A DNA stretch of 64,000 nucleotides, taken from Myxococcus virescens (GTDB lineage Bacteria > Myxococcota > Myxococcia > Myxococcales > Myxococcaceae). Under the pieces are notes generated by a model, which saw only the letters and a list, made by a program, of their open reading frames with translations, ran no database searches and was not told the DNA's origin. Of the stretch, positions 1-8,897 are shown in pieces; position 1 is the first letter of the stretch; each line of letters begins with the position of its first letter. The translations under genes and the position numbers were made by a program. The DNA is taken from contig NZ_FNAJ01000001.1 in the NCBI RefSeq assembly GCF_900101905.1, positions 868,001 to 932,000 of the forward strand. The letters are read 5' to 3'.

Positions 1-3
1 AGG

Positions 4-1425
4 ATGAGGCACCCCATGGCGGCGGACTCCGAGAGCACCTTTCGCATCCAGGCCCGAGCGGACCTGCATGCATCCGAGCGGGCCCAGAGCGACCCTTCCC
101 GTGCGCAGCGAGGCCCGGGCACGCTGGCCGGGGAGTACGTCCTCAAGGCGCTGCTCGCCTCGGGCGGCCACGGCAGCGTGTATGAGGCGGAGCACCGCAT
201 CCTGGGCCGGCGGGCCGCGGTGAAGGTCCTCCACCCGCACCTGGCGGACCAGGGGGAGATGCTCAAGCGCTTCGTGCGCGAGGCGCGCGTGGTGAACCAG
301 ATTCGCCACCCCAACATCGTGGACGTGTATGACTTCGGGCTGATGCCGGACGGCAGCCCCTACTACGTCATGGAGCTGCTCACCGGCCGCACGCTCAGCC
401 AGGTGGTGCAGGAGCGCGGGCGGCTGTCATCGACGCGCGCGCTCGCGTACCTGGAGCCCGTCTGCGGCGCGCTGGAGGCCGCGCACCGTGCGGGCGTCGT
501 CCACCGCGACTTGAAGGCCAGCAACATCCTCGTCGTGGAGGAAGGTGAGCGCCCCCGGGTGAAGCTGCTGGACTTCGGCATCGCCAAGCTGCTGCACGCC
601 GAGCCTTCGCAGGAAGGGCTCACCATCGCCGGCCAGCGGCTGGGCACCGCGCACGCCATGGCGCCCGAGCAGTTCCGCGGCGGACCCATTGGCCCGCACA
701 CGGACATCTACGCGCTGGGCGTGCTGCTGCATCAGCTCATCACCGGCCGCTATCCCTTCCAGTGTGAGGACCGGATGGAGCTGGAGCGGCTGCACCTGGA
801 GGCGCCCGCGCCCCGGCCCAGCGCCCTCGCCGCGGTGTCCCCGGCGGTGGACGCGGTGGTGCTGCGCTGCCTGGAGAAGGACGGCAGCCGCCGCTTCGGC
901 AGCGTGACGGCCTTCCTCGCCGCGCTCAGCGAAGCGGCCGAGGAGCCCGTCCAGCCCACGCGCCGCACGCGGCTGGCGCTGGCCGTCCACGCCGAGGTCG
1001 TCCTCGCCGCCTCCGCCCAGGATGATGACGCCGTGTACGCGGTGCTCGCGGACGTGCTGGATGGGCTCGAGCAGGGCCTGCGCGGCGGCGGCTTCCTGCT
1101 GGCGCTCCAGTCCGGTACCTCCCTGCTGGCCGTGCACCCGCTGGACCACGGCGCCCCCAGCGCCGAGCGCACCGAGTACCTGCGCGAGGCGGAGCGCACG
1201 CTGCGGGTGCTCCAGGACATGGCGCAGAAGCTGGCGGACCCGGTGAACGCCCGCGTCCACCTCTGTGTCCACCTGGGCCAGGCGGAGACGCGCGGCGACG
1301 CCTCGGAGTCGGAAGTCGTGGGAGGCCCCGTCACCGACGTGGGCACCTGGCGCCTGCGCACCGCGGATGGCTTCGCGCTCACACCAGCGGCGTCGCTCGC
1401 CCTGGAGTTCGACGAGAGCGACTAG
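4..1425 (+). CDS. Ser/Thr protein kinase with degenerate cyclase-like C-terminal domain
   Basis: Cytoplasmic Hanks-type Ser/Thr kinase of 473 residues; no membrane segment is visible. The kinase domain (about residues 40-310) shows the Gly-rich loop (ASGGHGSVYE), the VAIK-like lysine (AAVKVL), the catalytic loop HRDLKASN near residue 167, DFGIAK near 190 and an APEQ segment. The C-terminal 150 residues, beginning near LALAVHAEVV and containing HLCVHLGQAE and VVGGPVTDVG, resemble a class III nucleotide-cyclase or GAF-like fold, but I see no cyclase metal aspartates. This reading of the tail is inference. The gene lies at the window edge: the frame is open to base 1, so a start upstream is possible; ATG at 4 or 16 are the visible choices. 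Confidence 0.88.
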   Translation: MRHPMAADSESTFRIQARADLHASERAQSDPSRAQRGPGTLAGEYVLKALLASGGHGSVYEAEHRILGRRAAVKVLHPHLADQGEMLKRFVREARVVNQIRHPNIVDVYDFGLMPDGSPYYVMELLTGRTLSQVVQERGRLSSTRALAYLEPVCGALEAAHRAGVVHRDLKASNILVVEEGERPRVKLLDFGIAKLLHAEPSQEGLTIAGQRLGTAHAMAPEQFRGGPIGPHTDIYALGVLLHQLITGRYPFQCEDRMELERLHLEAPAPRPSALAAVSPAVDAVVLRCLEKDGSRRFGSVTAFLAALSEAAEEPVQPTRRTRLALAVHAEVVLAASAQDDDAVYAVLADVLDGLEQGLRGGGFLLALQSGTSLLAVHPLDHGAPSAERTEYLREAERTLRVLQDMAQKLADPVNARVHLCVHLGQAETRGDASESEVVGGPVTDVGTWRLRTADGFALTPAASLALEFDESD

Positions 1426-1671
1426 CTGACGGAAAACACGTATCTGTTATCAGCTTGCGAGCAGGTGAGCGTGACGTCGTCGCCCATGACACACACCAGG
1501 TGTCTCCGGGCAGACCCCCACCCGAATATTCCCGCCGGGCCATATTTTCTCACGGCTTGAACACCGTCACACTGGCTTCACCCATCAGCGACAGTGTTTG
1601 AGTTCGTAGGAGCTGGAACTGATGGCATCCGGGGAGCAGGCAGTTCTCGCTCCCCGAAACGGGGGAAAGCC
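1426..1671. other. Intergenic region upstream of the NGLST protein
   Basis: This 246-base gap is locally AT-richer around 1525-1560 than the surrounding genes, as expected for a promoter region. I find no convincing -35/-10 pair, sigma-54 element or hairpin. A GTG-initiated extension of the downstream gene at 1594 is open but has no ribosome-binding site. Confidence 0.4.
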
Positions 1672-2703
1672 ATGCGTCTCATGCCAGCGTTTCTGTCTGG
1701 ATTCCGAATCAATCACTGCCTGAAACACCTGCACCGGCCGCGCGTCGCCGGAGGGCTGCTGGGGCTGGCGCTGGGATTCGGAGGCGGGGCATGTGGTCCA
1801 GCGGAGCTTGCCGGTGATACGTGGACGCTGCGCGAAGCCCACGGGTCGGCCGAATCAGGCAACGGCTTGTCGACCAATGGCTTGTCAACCAATGGCCTTT
1901 CGACCAACGGACTGTCCACCAATGGCTTATCAATCAATGGGCTCTCCACGATTGGATTCTCCCACTGGTTCAACCAGGACCCCGCACGCGCCGATGAACT
2001 CATGCGTTACATCATCCGGTGCGCGGTGAAGGCGAATCAGCAGCGCAAGTACACCAACCCGGTGACGGGGGTGAAGTACACCTGGGAGGGAGGCCTGGGC
2101 CTCGCACCCAACTGGGCCACGGGCGCACCGGCGACAGCCCAGGAAGAAGAAATCGTCTCAGCCTGCCTGGCGGCCCATGCGAACAAGTTCGGGATTTCCG
2201 TCGCCATCTCCGTGCTGGGCCGCGACGCGCGGGGCAGTGCCCTGCCGTACACGGAGCAGGAGCTGTCCACGTTCAGCGAGCGGGAGGCGTGCTTCTTCGG
2301 CAACCTCTTCGACGGCACCGGCGTCTTCGCCGCCACGGACCGCGGCTACCTGCGCGAGGACGAAAGCACCGTGCGCGCCTGCGGCCTGCCCTCGAGCCCC
2401 GCCCACGCGGACTGCCTGCCCATCATCCACGCGGGCACCTGCGAGTCGCTCTGCCAACGCGCCGCCACGGCGGCCTTCCCCTTCGACTGGGAGTCGGACA
2501 GGAAGAACCCGCCCCCCTACGGCGAGCCGCCCTATTACGAAACCTGCACGTATAACGGACGGACCTTCCAGCCGCTCACGACGCGTCTGCAGCCACGCGA
2601 CATCCACCGCTGTGGAGACGGCGTCTGTCAGCTCACGGAACGTTGCGGTGACGGCGTCGTGGCGGGAAGCTGCCAGGCGGACTGCGGCACGTGCCCCTAC
2701 TGA
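1672..2703 (+). CDS. Secreted NGLST-repeat protein of a myxobacterial family
   Basis: Exported protein of 343 residues with unknown function. The N-terminus is basic, then hydrophobic (GGLLGLALGFGGGACG); the GGAC end is an imperfect lipobox, so lipidation is possible but unproved. It is followed by six tandem pentapeptides of the NGLST type, then a globular region with the family-like motifs GLGLAPNWATG, SACLAAH, REACFFGNLF and TYNGRTF. The C-terminus is Cys-rich (CGDGVC, ERCGDG, CQADCGTC). I chose ATG 1672 because GGGGGAAAG lies just upstream and the signal-like segment then starts properly. The general architecture recurs in myxobacterial surface proteins; that is recollection, not a search result. 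Confidence 0.75.
   Translation: MRLMPAFLSGFRINHCLKHLHRPRVAGGLLGLALGFGGGACGPAELAGDTWTLREAHGSAESGNGLSTNGLSTNGLSTNGLSTNGLSINGLSTIGFSHWFNQDPARADELMRYIIRCAVKANQQRKYTNPVTGVKYTWEGGLGLAPNWATGAPATAQEEEIVSACLAAHANKFGISVAISVLGRDARGSALPYTEQELSTFSEREACFFGNLFDGTGVFAATDRGYLREDESTVRACGLPSSPAHADCLPIIHAGTCESLCQRAATAAFPFDWESDRKNPPPYGEPPYYETCTYNGRTFQPLTTRLQPRDIHRCGDGVCQLTERCGDGVVAGSCQADCGTCPY
1861..1950 (+). repeat. Six tandem 15-bp units encoding NGLST pentapeptides
   Basis: Six in-frame 15-bp units encode NGLST four times, then NGLSI and NGLST. A diverged IGFS unit follows. The units differ mainly at synonymous positions (AAC/AAT, GGC/GGA/GGG, TCG/TCA/TCC), so the peptide rather than the DNA appears conserved. 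Confidence 0.9.
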
Positions 2704-2865
2704 TGCAGCGGGTGCTCGGATGGAACACACTGCCTCCGTCCTGCGGCGCACGCTCTCACCATCCTTCCGTCCCTTGCCCCTGACCGCCATGACAGTGTTG
2801 ACTACGCGGGTCTGTCGCGACTCGGGGATTTTCCACGAACAGACACCACACCGCTGGAGCCGGAC

Positions 2866-3870
2866 GTGATGACGCTGCGAGCGAGGGTGATGCTGATGTC
2901 GGCGGTGGCACAGCGGCGCGGAACACTGCGGCGCGCCTTCGACACGCTCCAGGGCCCCACCGTGAATGGCGTGCGGCTTCGCGCGCCGCGGTCCTCCACA
3001 CGGGAGGCGGCGCTGCTGGAGGAGACGGTCCGCGAACGGACTGCGGCGCTGGAGGCGGCCAACGTCAAGCTGTCCCGCAGCCTGGAGCAGCTGCGCGCCA
3101 CCCAGGCGCAGCTGCTGTTCGCGGATCGGCTGATTGCGCTGGGCCGCATCGCCGCGGGCGTGGGACACGAAATCAACAACCCGCTGGCCTTCATCCTCAG
3201 CAACCTGGAGTACATCCACCAGGAGCTGCAGCAGAAGGAGCACCTGTCCGAGCAGGACCGGCAGGAGGTGCTGGAGGCGCTGGCGGAGACGCGCGACGGC
3301 GCAGAGCGCATCCGCCTCATCGTCCGGGACCTGCAGACGCTGTCACGCGCAGAGGACGTGGGCACGGGCCCGTCGGACCTGGGCTCGGTGGTGCGCACGG
3401 CGGCGAAGATGGCCATGCACGAGCTGCGGCACCGCGCGCGGCTGGTGGTGGAGTGTGAGGGCCTGCCGCCGGTCCAGGGCAACGGCGCGAGGCTGGGCCA
3501 GGTGTTCCTCAACCTGCTGCTCAACGCGGCGCAGTCCATCGTCCCCGGCGAGGTGGAGAAGAACGAGGTCCACATCGTCGCCTGCGAGTCGAAGGCCGGA
3601 CGGGTGGCGGTGGAGGTGCGCGACACCGGCTGCGGCATCTCCCCGGAGCATCGCGAGCGCATCTTCGACCCGTTCTTCACCACCAAGCCCCTGGGCGTGG
3701 GCACGGGCCTGGGGCTGGCGGTGTGCCATGGCATCGTGACGTCGCTGGGAGGCACCCTGACGGTGGAGAGCGCCCCGGAGCGGGGCAGCATCTTCCGCGT
3801 CACGTTGCCCGTGGCCGGCGCCTTCGCCCAGGCGCCTCGCGCTTCGCAGCAAGCGGACGCGGTGGCTTGA
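2866..3870 (+). CDS. Soluble sensor histidine kinase
   Basis: Histidine kinase of 334 residues without transmembrane segments. A coiled-coil-like helix (about 45-85, ending in LRATQAQLLFADRL) leads into the HisKA domain with the phospho-acceptor motif GVGHEINNPLAF. The ATPase domain follows with the N box NLLLNAAQSI, the G1 box DTGCGI, the F box FDPFFTTKP and the G2 box GTGLGLAV. No PAS, GAF or receiver domain is present, so the input is probably a partner protein. GTG 2866 and ATG 2869 are adjacent; GGAG at 2856-2859 serves either. No response-regulator gene is adjacent. The 3' end overlaps the convergent cupin gene by about 70 bases. Confidence 0.88.
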   Translation: MMTLRARVMLMSAVAQRRGTLRRAFDTLQGPTVNGVRLRAPRSSTREAALLEETVRERTAALEAANVKLSRSLEQLRATQAQLLFADRLIALGRIAAGVGHEINNPLAFILSNLEYIHQELQQKEHLSEQDRQEVLEALAETRDGAERIRLIVRDLQTLSRAEDVGTGPSDLGSVVRTAAKMAMHELRHRARLVVECEGLPPVQGNGARLGQVFLNLLLNAAQSIVPGEVEKNEVHIVACESKAGRVAVEVRDTGCGISPEHRERIFDPFFTTKPLGVGTGLGLAVCHGIVTSLGGTLTVESAPERGSIFRVTLPVAGAFAQAPRASQQADAVA

Positions 3871-4387
3871 GCGATTCTGGCGCCAGGCTCGCGTCGTACG
3901 GCGTCATCCCCTGCATCGGCGGCGCGTAGAGGTGCAGGGACACCGCGCCATGGCGGGACGCATTGTCGATGCGGTGGATGGTGTCCGGAAACTCCACCAG
4001 CAGGTCGCCCTCGCTCGCGCCCACGATGACCTCGGGCACCAGCCGGTCCCCCGCCCACGCGAAGCGCGTCTCTCGAAGCATGCCCCGCACCAGCCAGGAG
4101 GCGCCCCCGGAGCCGCCATGGTCATGGACGCGGGACGCCTGCCCGGGGAGCCAGGAGACGAGCAGCAGCTCGCACGCCGCCGTCCGGGAAATCGTCTGCC
4201 GCGCGTAGCCCGAGGGTTCGAAGCGCACCAGTTTGTCCAGCAGTCCCCAGTCGACCCTGCTGGAGCGCAGCCGCTCCAACAGCCATGCCATGGAGACGAT
4301 GTCTTCTGTCTGTTCCGGCAATGGCCAGCCGAGCAGCGCCTGGGCCACCGCGCCGTGCTCACGCTGGTCGATGATGGGCTCGCGCAT
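3800..4387 (-). CDS. Cysteine dioxygenase-like cupin protein
   Basis: Cupin of 195 residues resembling type I cysteine dioxygenase, a cytoplasmic non-haem iron enzyme that oxidises cysteine to cysteine sulfinate. The metal-binding motif appears as SRVHDHGGSGGASWLV, and a second conserved histidine lies in VEFPDTIHRI. LHLYAPPM near the C-terminus is typical of the family. I chose the ATG at 4387 because GGGGGAAA lies about five bases upstream. The C-terminal 30 residues are basic and low-complexity, and their coding DNA overlaps the convergent histidine kinase. Substrate is inferred from family resemblance; another thiol is possible. Confidence 0.75.
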   Translation of the reverse strand: MREPIIDQREHGAVAQALLGWPLPEQTEDIVSMAWLLERLRSSRVDWGLLDKLVRFEPSGYARQTISRTAACELLLVSWLPGQASRVHDHGGSGGASWLVRGMLRETRFAWAGDRLVPEVIVGASEGDLLVEFPDTIHRIDNASRHGAVSLHLYAPPMQGMTPYDASLAPESLKPPRPLAAKREAPGRRRRPRAT

Positions 4388-4532
4388 GGTGTTTCCCCCG
4401 CGTGTGCGACGGAGTGTGAGCACGGAACAGGCCCCTGCCCAGGGAGGAGGGCCGGGCATCCGGGCCCGGCGCTTGGACACCCGGCCGCCACCAGAGGATG
4501 CCAGCGAGCAGGTCAGGACCTACGATGGGTGC

Positions 4533-6047
4533 GTGCGAGCACTGGGGTGGTGGGATGTGGCCATCGTGGGGGGAGGCGCCAGCGGCACGCTGCTGGCCGT
4601 GCACCTCCTGAGGAGCGCGCGGGCGCCGCTCCATGTGGCCTTGGTGGAGCGGAGCGGGCGGGCGGGCCTGGGGCTGGCGTACTCGACGACGAGCCCGTGT
4701 CACCTGCTGAACGTGCCAGCGGCGCGGATGGGGGCCCTCGCGGACGACCCGGAGCACTTCCTGCGCTGGGTGCGCCGTGAGCTGCCGGACACGGCGCCCG
4801 GCGCGTTCGTCTCCCGCCAGCGCTATGGCCGCTACCTGGAGTCGGTGCTGCGCGACGCGCGCGCCCAGGCCGCGCAGGGCGTGCATCTGGAAGTGGTGAC
4901 CAGCGACGTCGCCTCGGTCGAGGAGACGGACGACGGCGCGGTGCGCGTCGCGCTGGCGAGCGGGGAACAGCTGGAGGCCCGGACCGTGGTGCTGGCCCTG
5001 GGCAATGCGCTGCCCTCCAACCTGCGCGTGCCCGACGGCGGGCTGTACGCCAGCCGCCGGTATCACCGCTCCCCCTGGGCTCGAGACGCGCTCCGGGGCG
5101 TGTCCGCCGCCGATGACGTGCTGCTCATCGGCACGGGGCTCACCATGGTGGACACCGTGTTGTCGCTGATGGAGCAGGGACACCAGGGACACATCCATGC
5201 GCTGTCCCGGCACGGCCTGTTGCCCCACGTGCACCAGGAGCTACCCCGGGCAGGCGCCGCGACATATGCCTCGCCCGGCCTTCGGGAGGCGCTGCGGGCC
5301 CTTCGCCAGGAGGTGCGGCGCGAGCGCGGCGACATGAGCGCGACGGGCACGCACTCCGTTCCCGTGCGCATCCGCCCCATCCTCCACCTCTTGCGCCGGG
5401 AGGTGCGGCGCGCGGCGGAGGCGGGCGCGGACTGGCGGACGGTGGTGGACGCGCTGCGGCCCGTGACGATACCGCTGTGGCAGCGATTGCCGGTGGGCGA
5501 GCGGCAGCGCTTCCTCCGGCACCTGCGCTCGTACTGGGACGTGCACCGGCACCGGATGGCGCCCAGCATCGGCGAGATGGTGGAGCGCCTGCGGCGCGAG
5601 GGCCGGCTGACACTCCATGCGGCGCGTGTCCGGGGCTTCGCGCTGGAGGCGTCCGGCGTGGGAGTCCGCGTGCGCCGTCGGGGCCAGGGCGAGGAGGAGA
5701 CGCTGCACGTCCAGCACGTCATCAACTGCACGGGTCCGGAGGGCGCCATGACGCGCGGCCATCCAGTGCTGGGTGGGCTGGTGGAGGCCGGGCGGGTGCG
5801 CCCGGACGTCCTGGGCATGGGACTGGCCACGGACGCTGACGGCGCGCTGCTGGACGCGGGCGGACGCGCGTCTGGACGCCTCTACACCCTGGGCCCGCCG
5901 CGCCGGGGCGAGCTGTGGGAGACGACGGCCGTCCCCGAGATTCGAGGACAGGCGCGGGAGCTGGCGTGGCACCTGCTCCAGCGCCTGTCATCCACGCGCG
6001 CGCCTTGGCCGGTGATGGAAGCGGCGGGCGCTCCGCTCGACGGGTAG
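4533..6047 (+). CDS. FAD/NAD(P)-binding oxidoreductase-like protein
   Basis: Flavoprotein-like enzyme of about 504 residues. An N-terminal Rossmann motif (VAIVGGGASGTLLAVHLL) binds FAD, followed by GRAGLGLAYST and a second dinucleotide motif, LLIGTGLTMVDTVLSL, near residue 200. INCTGPEG lies near the C-terminus. This layout matches the FAD-NAD(P)-binding family whose members have hydroxylase-like or unknown roles; no substrate can be assigned. GTG 4533 is chosen because it starts just before the Rossmann strand. The frame stays open to 4233 but that extension has atypical composition and runs antisense through the cupin gene. The gene is divergent from the cupin. Confidence 0.75.
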   Translation: MRALGWWDVAIVGGGASGTLLAVHLLRSARAPLHVALVERSGRAGLGLAYSTTSPCHLLNVPAARMGALADDPEHFLRWVRRELPDTAPGAFVSRQRYGRYLESVLRDARAQAAQGVHLEVVTSDVASVEETDDGAVRVALASGEQLEARTVVLALGNALPSNLRVPDGGLYASRRYHRSPWARDALRGVSAADDVLLIGTGLTMVDTVLSLMEQGHQGHIHALSRHGLLPHVHQELPRAGAATYASPGLREALRALRQEVRRERGDMSATGTHSVPVRIRPILHLLRREVRRAAEAGADWRTVVDALRPVTIPLWQRLPVGERQRFLRHLRSYWDVHRHRMAPSIGEMVERLRREGRLTLHAARVRGFALEASGVGVRVRRRGQGEEETLHVQHVINCTGPEGAMTRGHPVLGGLVEAGRVRPDVLGMGLATDADGALLDAGGRASGRLYTLGPPRRGELWETTAVPEIRGQARELAWHLLQRLSSTRAPWPVMEAAGAPLDG

Positions 6048-6056
6048 CGCCCGGCG

Positions 6057-6842
6057 TTACTCGGCGGACACCGCCACGATGCCCAGCCCTTCCACCGTGA
6101 GCTGCACCCGGTCCCCCGGGCGCAGCAGGTGCGCCGCGGTGGCGGCGCCCGCGAGCACGATGCTCCCCGCCGGCAACACCTGGCCGCGCTGGGCCAGCAA
6201 CTCACACAACTGGATGACGGAGATGACCGGGTCACCCGAGATGGCATCCGAGCGGGCGGATTGAACGGGCTCGCCATTCACCGACAGGGTCATCTCCAGC
6301 CGCGTGAGGTCCATCGCGCGCGGAGGATGCTCGGTGGTGCCCAGCACGAACAGCGAGGACGACGCGTTGTCCGCCACCACGTCCGGCAGGGAGAAGTACT
6401 TGAAGTCGCGGTAGCGCGAGTCGAGGATTTCCATCGCCGCGAACACGGACTCGCAGGCGTCCAGCACCTCGTCGCGCGTCACCGTGCCGCGAAGCTCACG
6501 CGCGGTGCGGAAGGCAATCTCCGGTTCGATTTTGGGGTGGACGCCCCGTGACAACTGAATCACGCCGCCGGCGGGCACCTGCATCCGGTCCGTGAGTACG
6601 CCATACACGGGCGAGTCCAGGTTCATCTGCTTGCGCTTGGCCTCGGAGGTGAGGCCCATCTTCAAGCCCACCACGCGCTCGCCGTGGGACAGGCGCAGCC
6701 GGATTCCGGCCTCCTGGATGGCGTAGGCATCCGGCACGCTCAACGCGGGTTGCTCGCGGGTGAGGGGCGCCACCTCGCGACGCTCCAGCCTGGCCGAGTC
6801 CAGGAAATGTGCCAGTGCTTCGTGGTCCACGGTCGCGGTCAT
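6057..6842 (-). CDS. 4-oxalocrotonate decarboxylase / 2-oxopent-4-enoate hydratase family enzyme
   Basis: Enzyme of 261 residues in the fumarylacetoacetase-like family that includes oxalocrotonate decarboxylase and oxopentenoate hydratase. Diagnostic stretches are GLKMGLTSEAKRKQM, YGVLTDRM and HPKIEPEIAF; the last holds the metal-binding acidic residues. KMGLTS favours the decarboxylase over the hydratase, but the two are close homologues. Either would act below aminomuconate deaminase in the kynurenine route encoded 3 kb away, although this gene lies on the opposite strand. ATG 6842 is preceded by AGAGGGGCGGGG. Confidence 0.75.
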   Translation of the reverse strand: MTATVDHEALAHFLDSARLERREVAPLTREQPALSVPDAYAIQEAGIRLRLSHGERVVGLKMGLTSEAKRKQMNLDSPVYGVLTDRMQVPAGGVIQLSRGVHPKIEPEIAFRTARELRGTVTRDEVLDACESVFAAMEILDSRYRDFKYFSLPDVVADNASSSLFVLGTTEHPPRAMDLTRLEMTLSVNGEPVQSARSDAISGDPVISVIQLCELLAQRGQVLPAGSIVLAGAATAAHLLRPGDRVQLTVEGLGIVAVSAE

Positions 6843-7043
6843 CCCCGCCCCTCTCTTGGTCGTTCCGGCCACGCCAGGATGGCGCACCGCCCGGATGGTG
6901 GCGCGGAGCTTCCGGCACCCGAACGCGGACGCGCAAGTCTCGCGAACGCGGCCCGGCCTGAAGCGGACGCTGGCCTTTCAGCTTGCCGTGCTACATAGCG
7001 CAGAGCCCCCGGCCGGGTGGGATTCTCCGAAGGAGCTGTTTTC

Positions 7044-7652
7044 ATGCGATACCCCAGCATCATCGCGGCCCTGCTTTTCACCGCCACCACCGCGAGCGCC
7101 CAGGAATACGACGAGCACGCCCACGACGGCTTCTACCTGCGCCTGCAGGTGGGCGGTGGCTATCTCCGAGCCAAGGCGACTGACGTCTCGCCCGACCTCG
7201 TGGTGAAGGGCGGCGGCGCCAACATCAACGCGGAGCTCGGCTTCGCGCTCGTCAACAACTTCATCCTCTACGCGAAGTTCTACGGCGCGTCCGCCCCCAA
7301 CCCGAGCCTCCAGCTGGGGGACCTCACCGTCGAAGGGCAGAACGCGGACTTGAGCGAGAACTTCGGCGCCGTGGGCTTGGGCGTCACCTATTACATCATG
7401 CCCGCGAACGTGTATCTGTCCGGCGCGCTCACGTACACGCAGCTCAGCGTCACCGACGACGGCGAGAAGGTGGCCGAGTCGGACATCGGCGGCGGCCTGC
7501 ACCTGGGCGTGGGCAAGGAGTGGTGGGTGAGCAAGAACTGGGGCCTCGGCATCGGCGCCGAGCTGGCCCTGGGCCGCATCCGGAACGAGTCGAACAGCGA
7601 TAGCTGGAACGTCACCAACGTGTCGCTCGTCTTCTCCGCGACGTACAACTGA
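7044..7652 (+). CDS. Outer-membrane beta-barrel protein
   Basis: Protein of 202 residues with a signal peptide (MRYPSIIAALLFTATTASA, cleavage after ASA). The mature chain has alternating amphipathic segments rich in Gly, Tyr and Trp (FYLRLQVGGGYL, GAVGLGVTYYI, LSGALTYTQL, WGLGIGAELALG) and ends in SLVFSATYN. This matches small OmpW/OmpA-like eight-stranded barrels of the outer membrane. Specific cargo is unknown. AAGGAG ends nine bases before ATG 7044. Confidence 0.8.
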   Translation: MRYPSIIAALLFTATTASAQEYDEHAHDGFYLRLQVGGGYLRAKATDVSPDLVVKGGGANINAELGFALVNNFILYAKFYGASAPNPSLQLGDLTVEGQNADLSENFGAVGLGVTYYIMPANVYLSGALTYTQLSVTDDGEKVAESDIGGGLHLGVGKEWWVSKNWGLGIGAELALGRIRNESNSDSWNVTNVSLVFSATYN

Positions 7653-7669
7653 ACGGCGCCGCCGCGGAC

Positions 7670-7700
7670 GCCAGCCTCAGCCCTGTTGGTTGAGGCTGGC
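7670..7700. terminator. Bidirectional hairpin between convergent genes
   Basis: A perfect 10-bp inverted repeat, GCCAGCCTCA (7670-7679) and TGAGGCTGGC (7691-7700), surrounds an 11-base loop. It lies between the barrel gene and the convergent SDR gene, overlapping the SDR stop codon. There is no U tract on either side, so it is a candidate terminator or mRNA-end stabiliser. Confidence 0.55.
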
Positions 7701-8459
7701 CGCGAGCGCGCGCACCGCCACGCGCGGGCTGAAGCGCACGCCCAGGGTCCCCACCCAGTTGAGCAGTCCATGGATGGAGAGCACCCGGCCGCGCATCATC
7801 ATCGCGTAGGCATGGGCGGCCACGTCCTCCGCCTTGGCAACGCCCGGCCGCTGGAACAGCCGCGTCTGGCCGTTGCCCGCGCGCTGGGTGAACTCCGTGT
7901 GCGTGGCCCCCGGGCAGTGGCACGTCACCGTCACTCCCGTGCCCTTCAGTTCATGCGCCAGCGCCTCCGACAGGGACACCACGAAGGCCTTGGTCGCGAA
8001 GTACGTGGCCATGAACGGGCCGGGCTGGAAGGCCGCGGTGGAGGCGACATTGAGGATGCGCCCGCTGCCCCGCTCCCGCATGGGCCGCGCGAACAGGTGC
8101 GACAGCTTCAGGAGGGCGGTGCAGTTGACCTCCACCATCTCCGCCTCGCGCGCCAGGTCCTGCTCCAGGAAGGGACCGCACGAGCCGAAGCCCGCGTTGT
8201 TCACCAGGAACTCCACCGCCAGCCCCTTCGCGCGCACGGCCTCGAAGAGCTGCTCGGGAGTCTCCGGCCGGCCCAGGTCCGCTGGGAAGACGTGTGCCTT
8301 CACACCATGGGCCTGCTCCAGCTTCGCCGCCAGCTCCTCCAGCCGAGGCGCGCTGCGCGCGACCAGGATGACGTCGTGCCCGTCCTTCGCGAACAGGTGT
8401 GCGAACTGCTCTCCCAAACCCGCCGAAGCCCCGGTGATGAGCGCCACTTTCCGCGACAT
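7677..8459 (-). CDS. Short-chain dehydrogenase/reductase
   Basis: Classical cytoplasmic SDR oxidoreductase of 260 residues. The NAD(P)-binding motif is GASAGLGEQF at residues 10-19, NNAG follows at about 88, and the catalytic Ser plus YFATK (YxxxK) is intact near residue 150. The basic residue pattern after the second strand (VARSAPRL) suggests NADPH use, as in DltE/YqjQ-like members. The substrate is unknown. ATG 8459 is supported by GGAGGAGA immediately upstream. Confidence 0.85.
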   Translation of the reverse strand: MSRKVALITGASAGLGEQFAHLFAKDGHDVILVARSAPRLEELAAKLEQAHGVKAHVFPADLGRPETPEQLFEAVRAKGLAVEFLVNNAGFGSCGPFLEQDLAREAEMVEVNCTALLKLSHLFARPMRERGSGRILNVASTAAFQPGPFMATYFATKAFVVSLSEALAHELKGTGVTVTCHCPGATHTEFTQRAGNGQTRLFQRPGVAKAEDVAAHAYAMMMRGRVLSIHGLLNWVGTLGVRFSPRVAVRALAASLNQQG

Positions 8460-8639
8460 GATGTCTCCTCCAGGTGCCGCGTTATAGCCGAGCGGCTCGC
8501 GCGTGGCGGTCTCCCGCCAACATTCATCCACCCCGGCAGGCGGGGCTGACGGGCGGCCTCGTGGCTTCAGGGAACGCCCACCGCTTGCCGCGTCCCGGTG
8601 GGGTGGCGAGCTTCCCGTCCACCCAGGGAGGGGCGACCT

Positions 8640-8897
8640 ATGAAGCAAGGCATTCTCACGGGCTTCACCACCGGGCTGCTGACGGCCACCGCGGCCTCCG
8701 CATGCCCCACCTGCCGCCCCGACGTGGTGGCCGCCATCCTCGATGAGCACTTCTGGGGCCGGCTGTCCCTCACCGCCCTGCCCTTCCTCATCCTCGTCAT
8801 CATCCTGGGCGCGCTGTTCTTCGCCACGCGAGAAATCCCTCCCCCCGTGCCGGCGAAGCAGCGCGCGCGGAGACAGGGGCGGGAGCGCTCCCGGTGA
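8640..8897 (+). CDS. Small membrane protein
   Basis: An 85-residue protein with a signal-like N-terminus (FTTGLLTATAASACPTC), a single strong membrane helix (LPFLILVIILGALFF) and a very basic C-tail (KQRARRQGRERSR). A CPTC pair lies just after the putative signal region. AGGGAGGGG precedes ATG 8640. The stop overlaps the start of the DUF2243 gene by four bases, so the two are translationally coupled and probably work together in the membrane. No function can be assigned. Confidence 0.75.
   Translation: MKQGILTGFTTGLLTATAASACPTCRPDVVAAILDEHFWGRLSLTALPFLILVIILGALFFATREIPPPVPAKQRARRQGRERSR

Noticed and set aside
1861..1950. Tandem repeats as a CRISPR-like array
   Set aside because: Units are 15 bp, contiguous, without spacers, and encode an in-frame pentapeptide.
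4233..4532. N-terminal extension of the FAD/NAD(P)-binding protein
   Set aside because: It lies antisense within the cupin gene, has no homologous look, and would place 100 residues before the Rossmann motif.
6970..6986. TGGCC...TTGCC, a possible sigma-54 element before the beta-barrel gene
   Set aside because: Eleven bases separate the GG and GC dinucleotides instead of the required ten.
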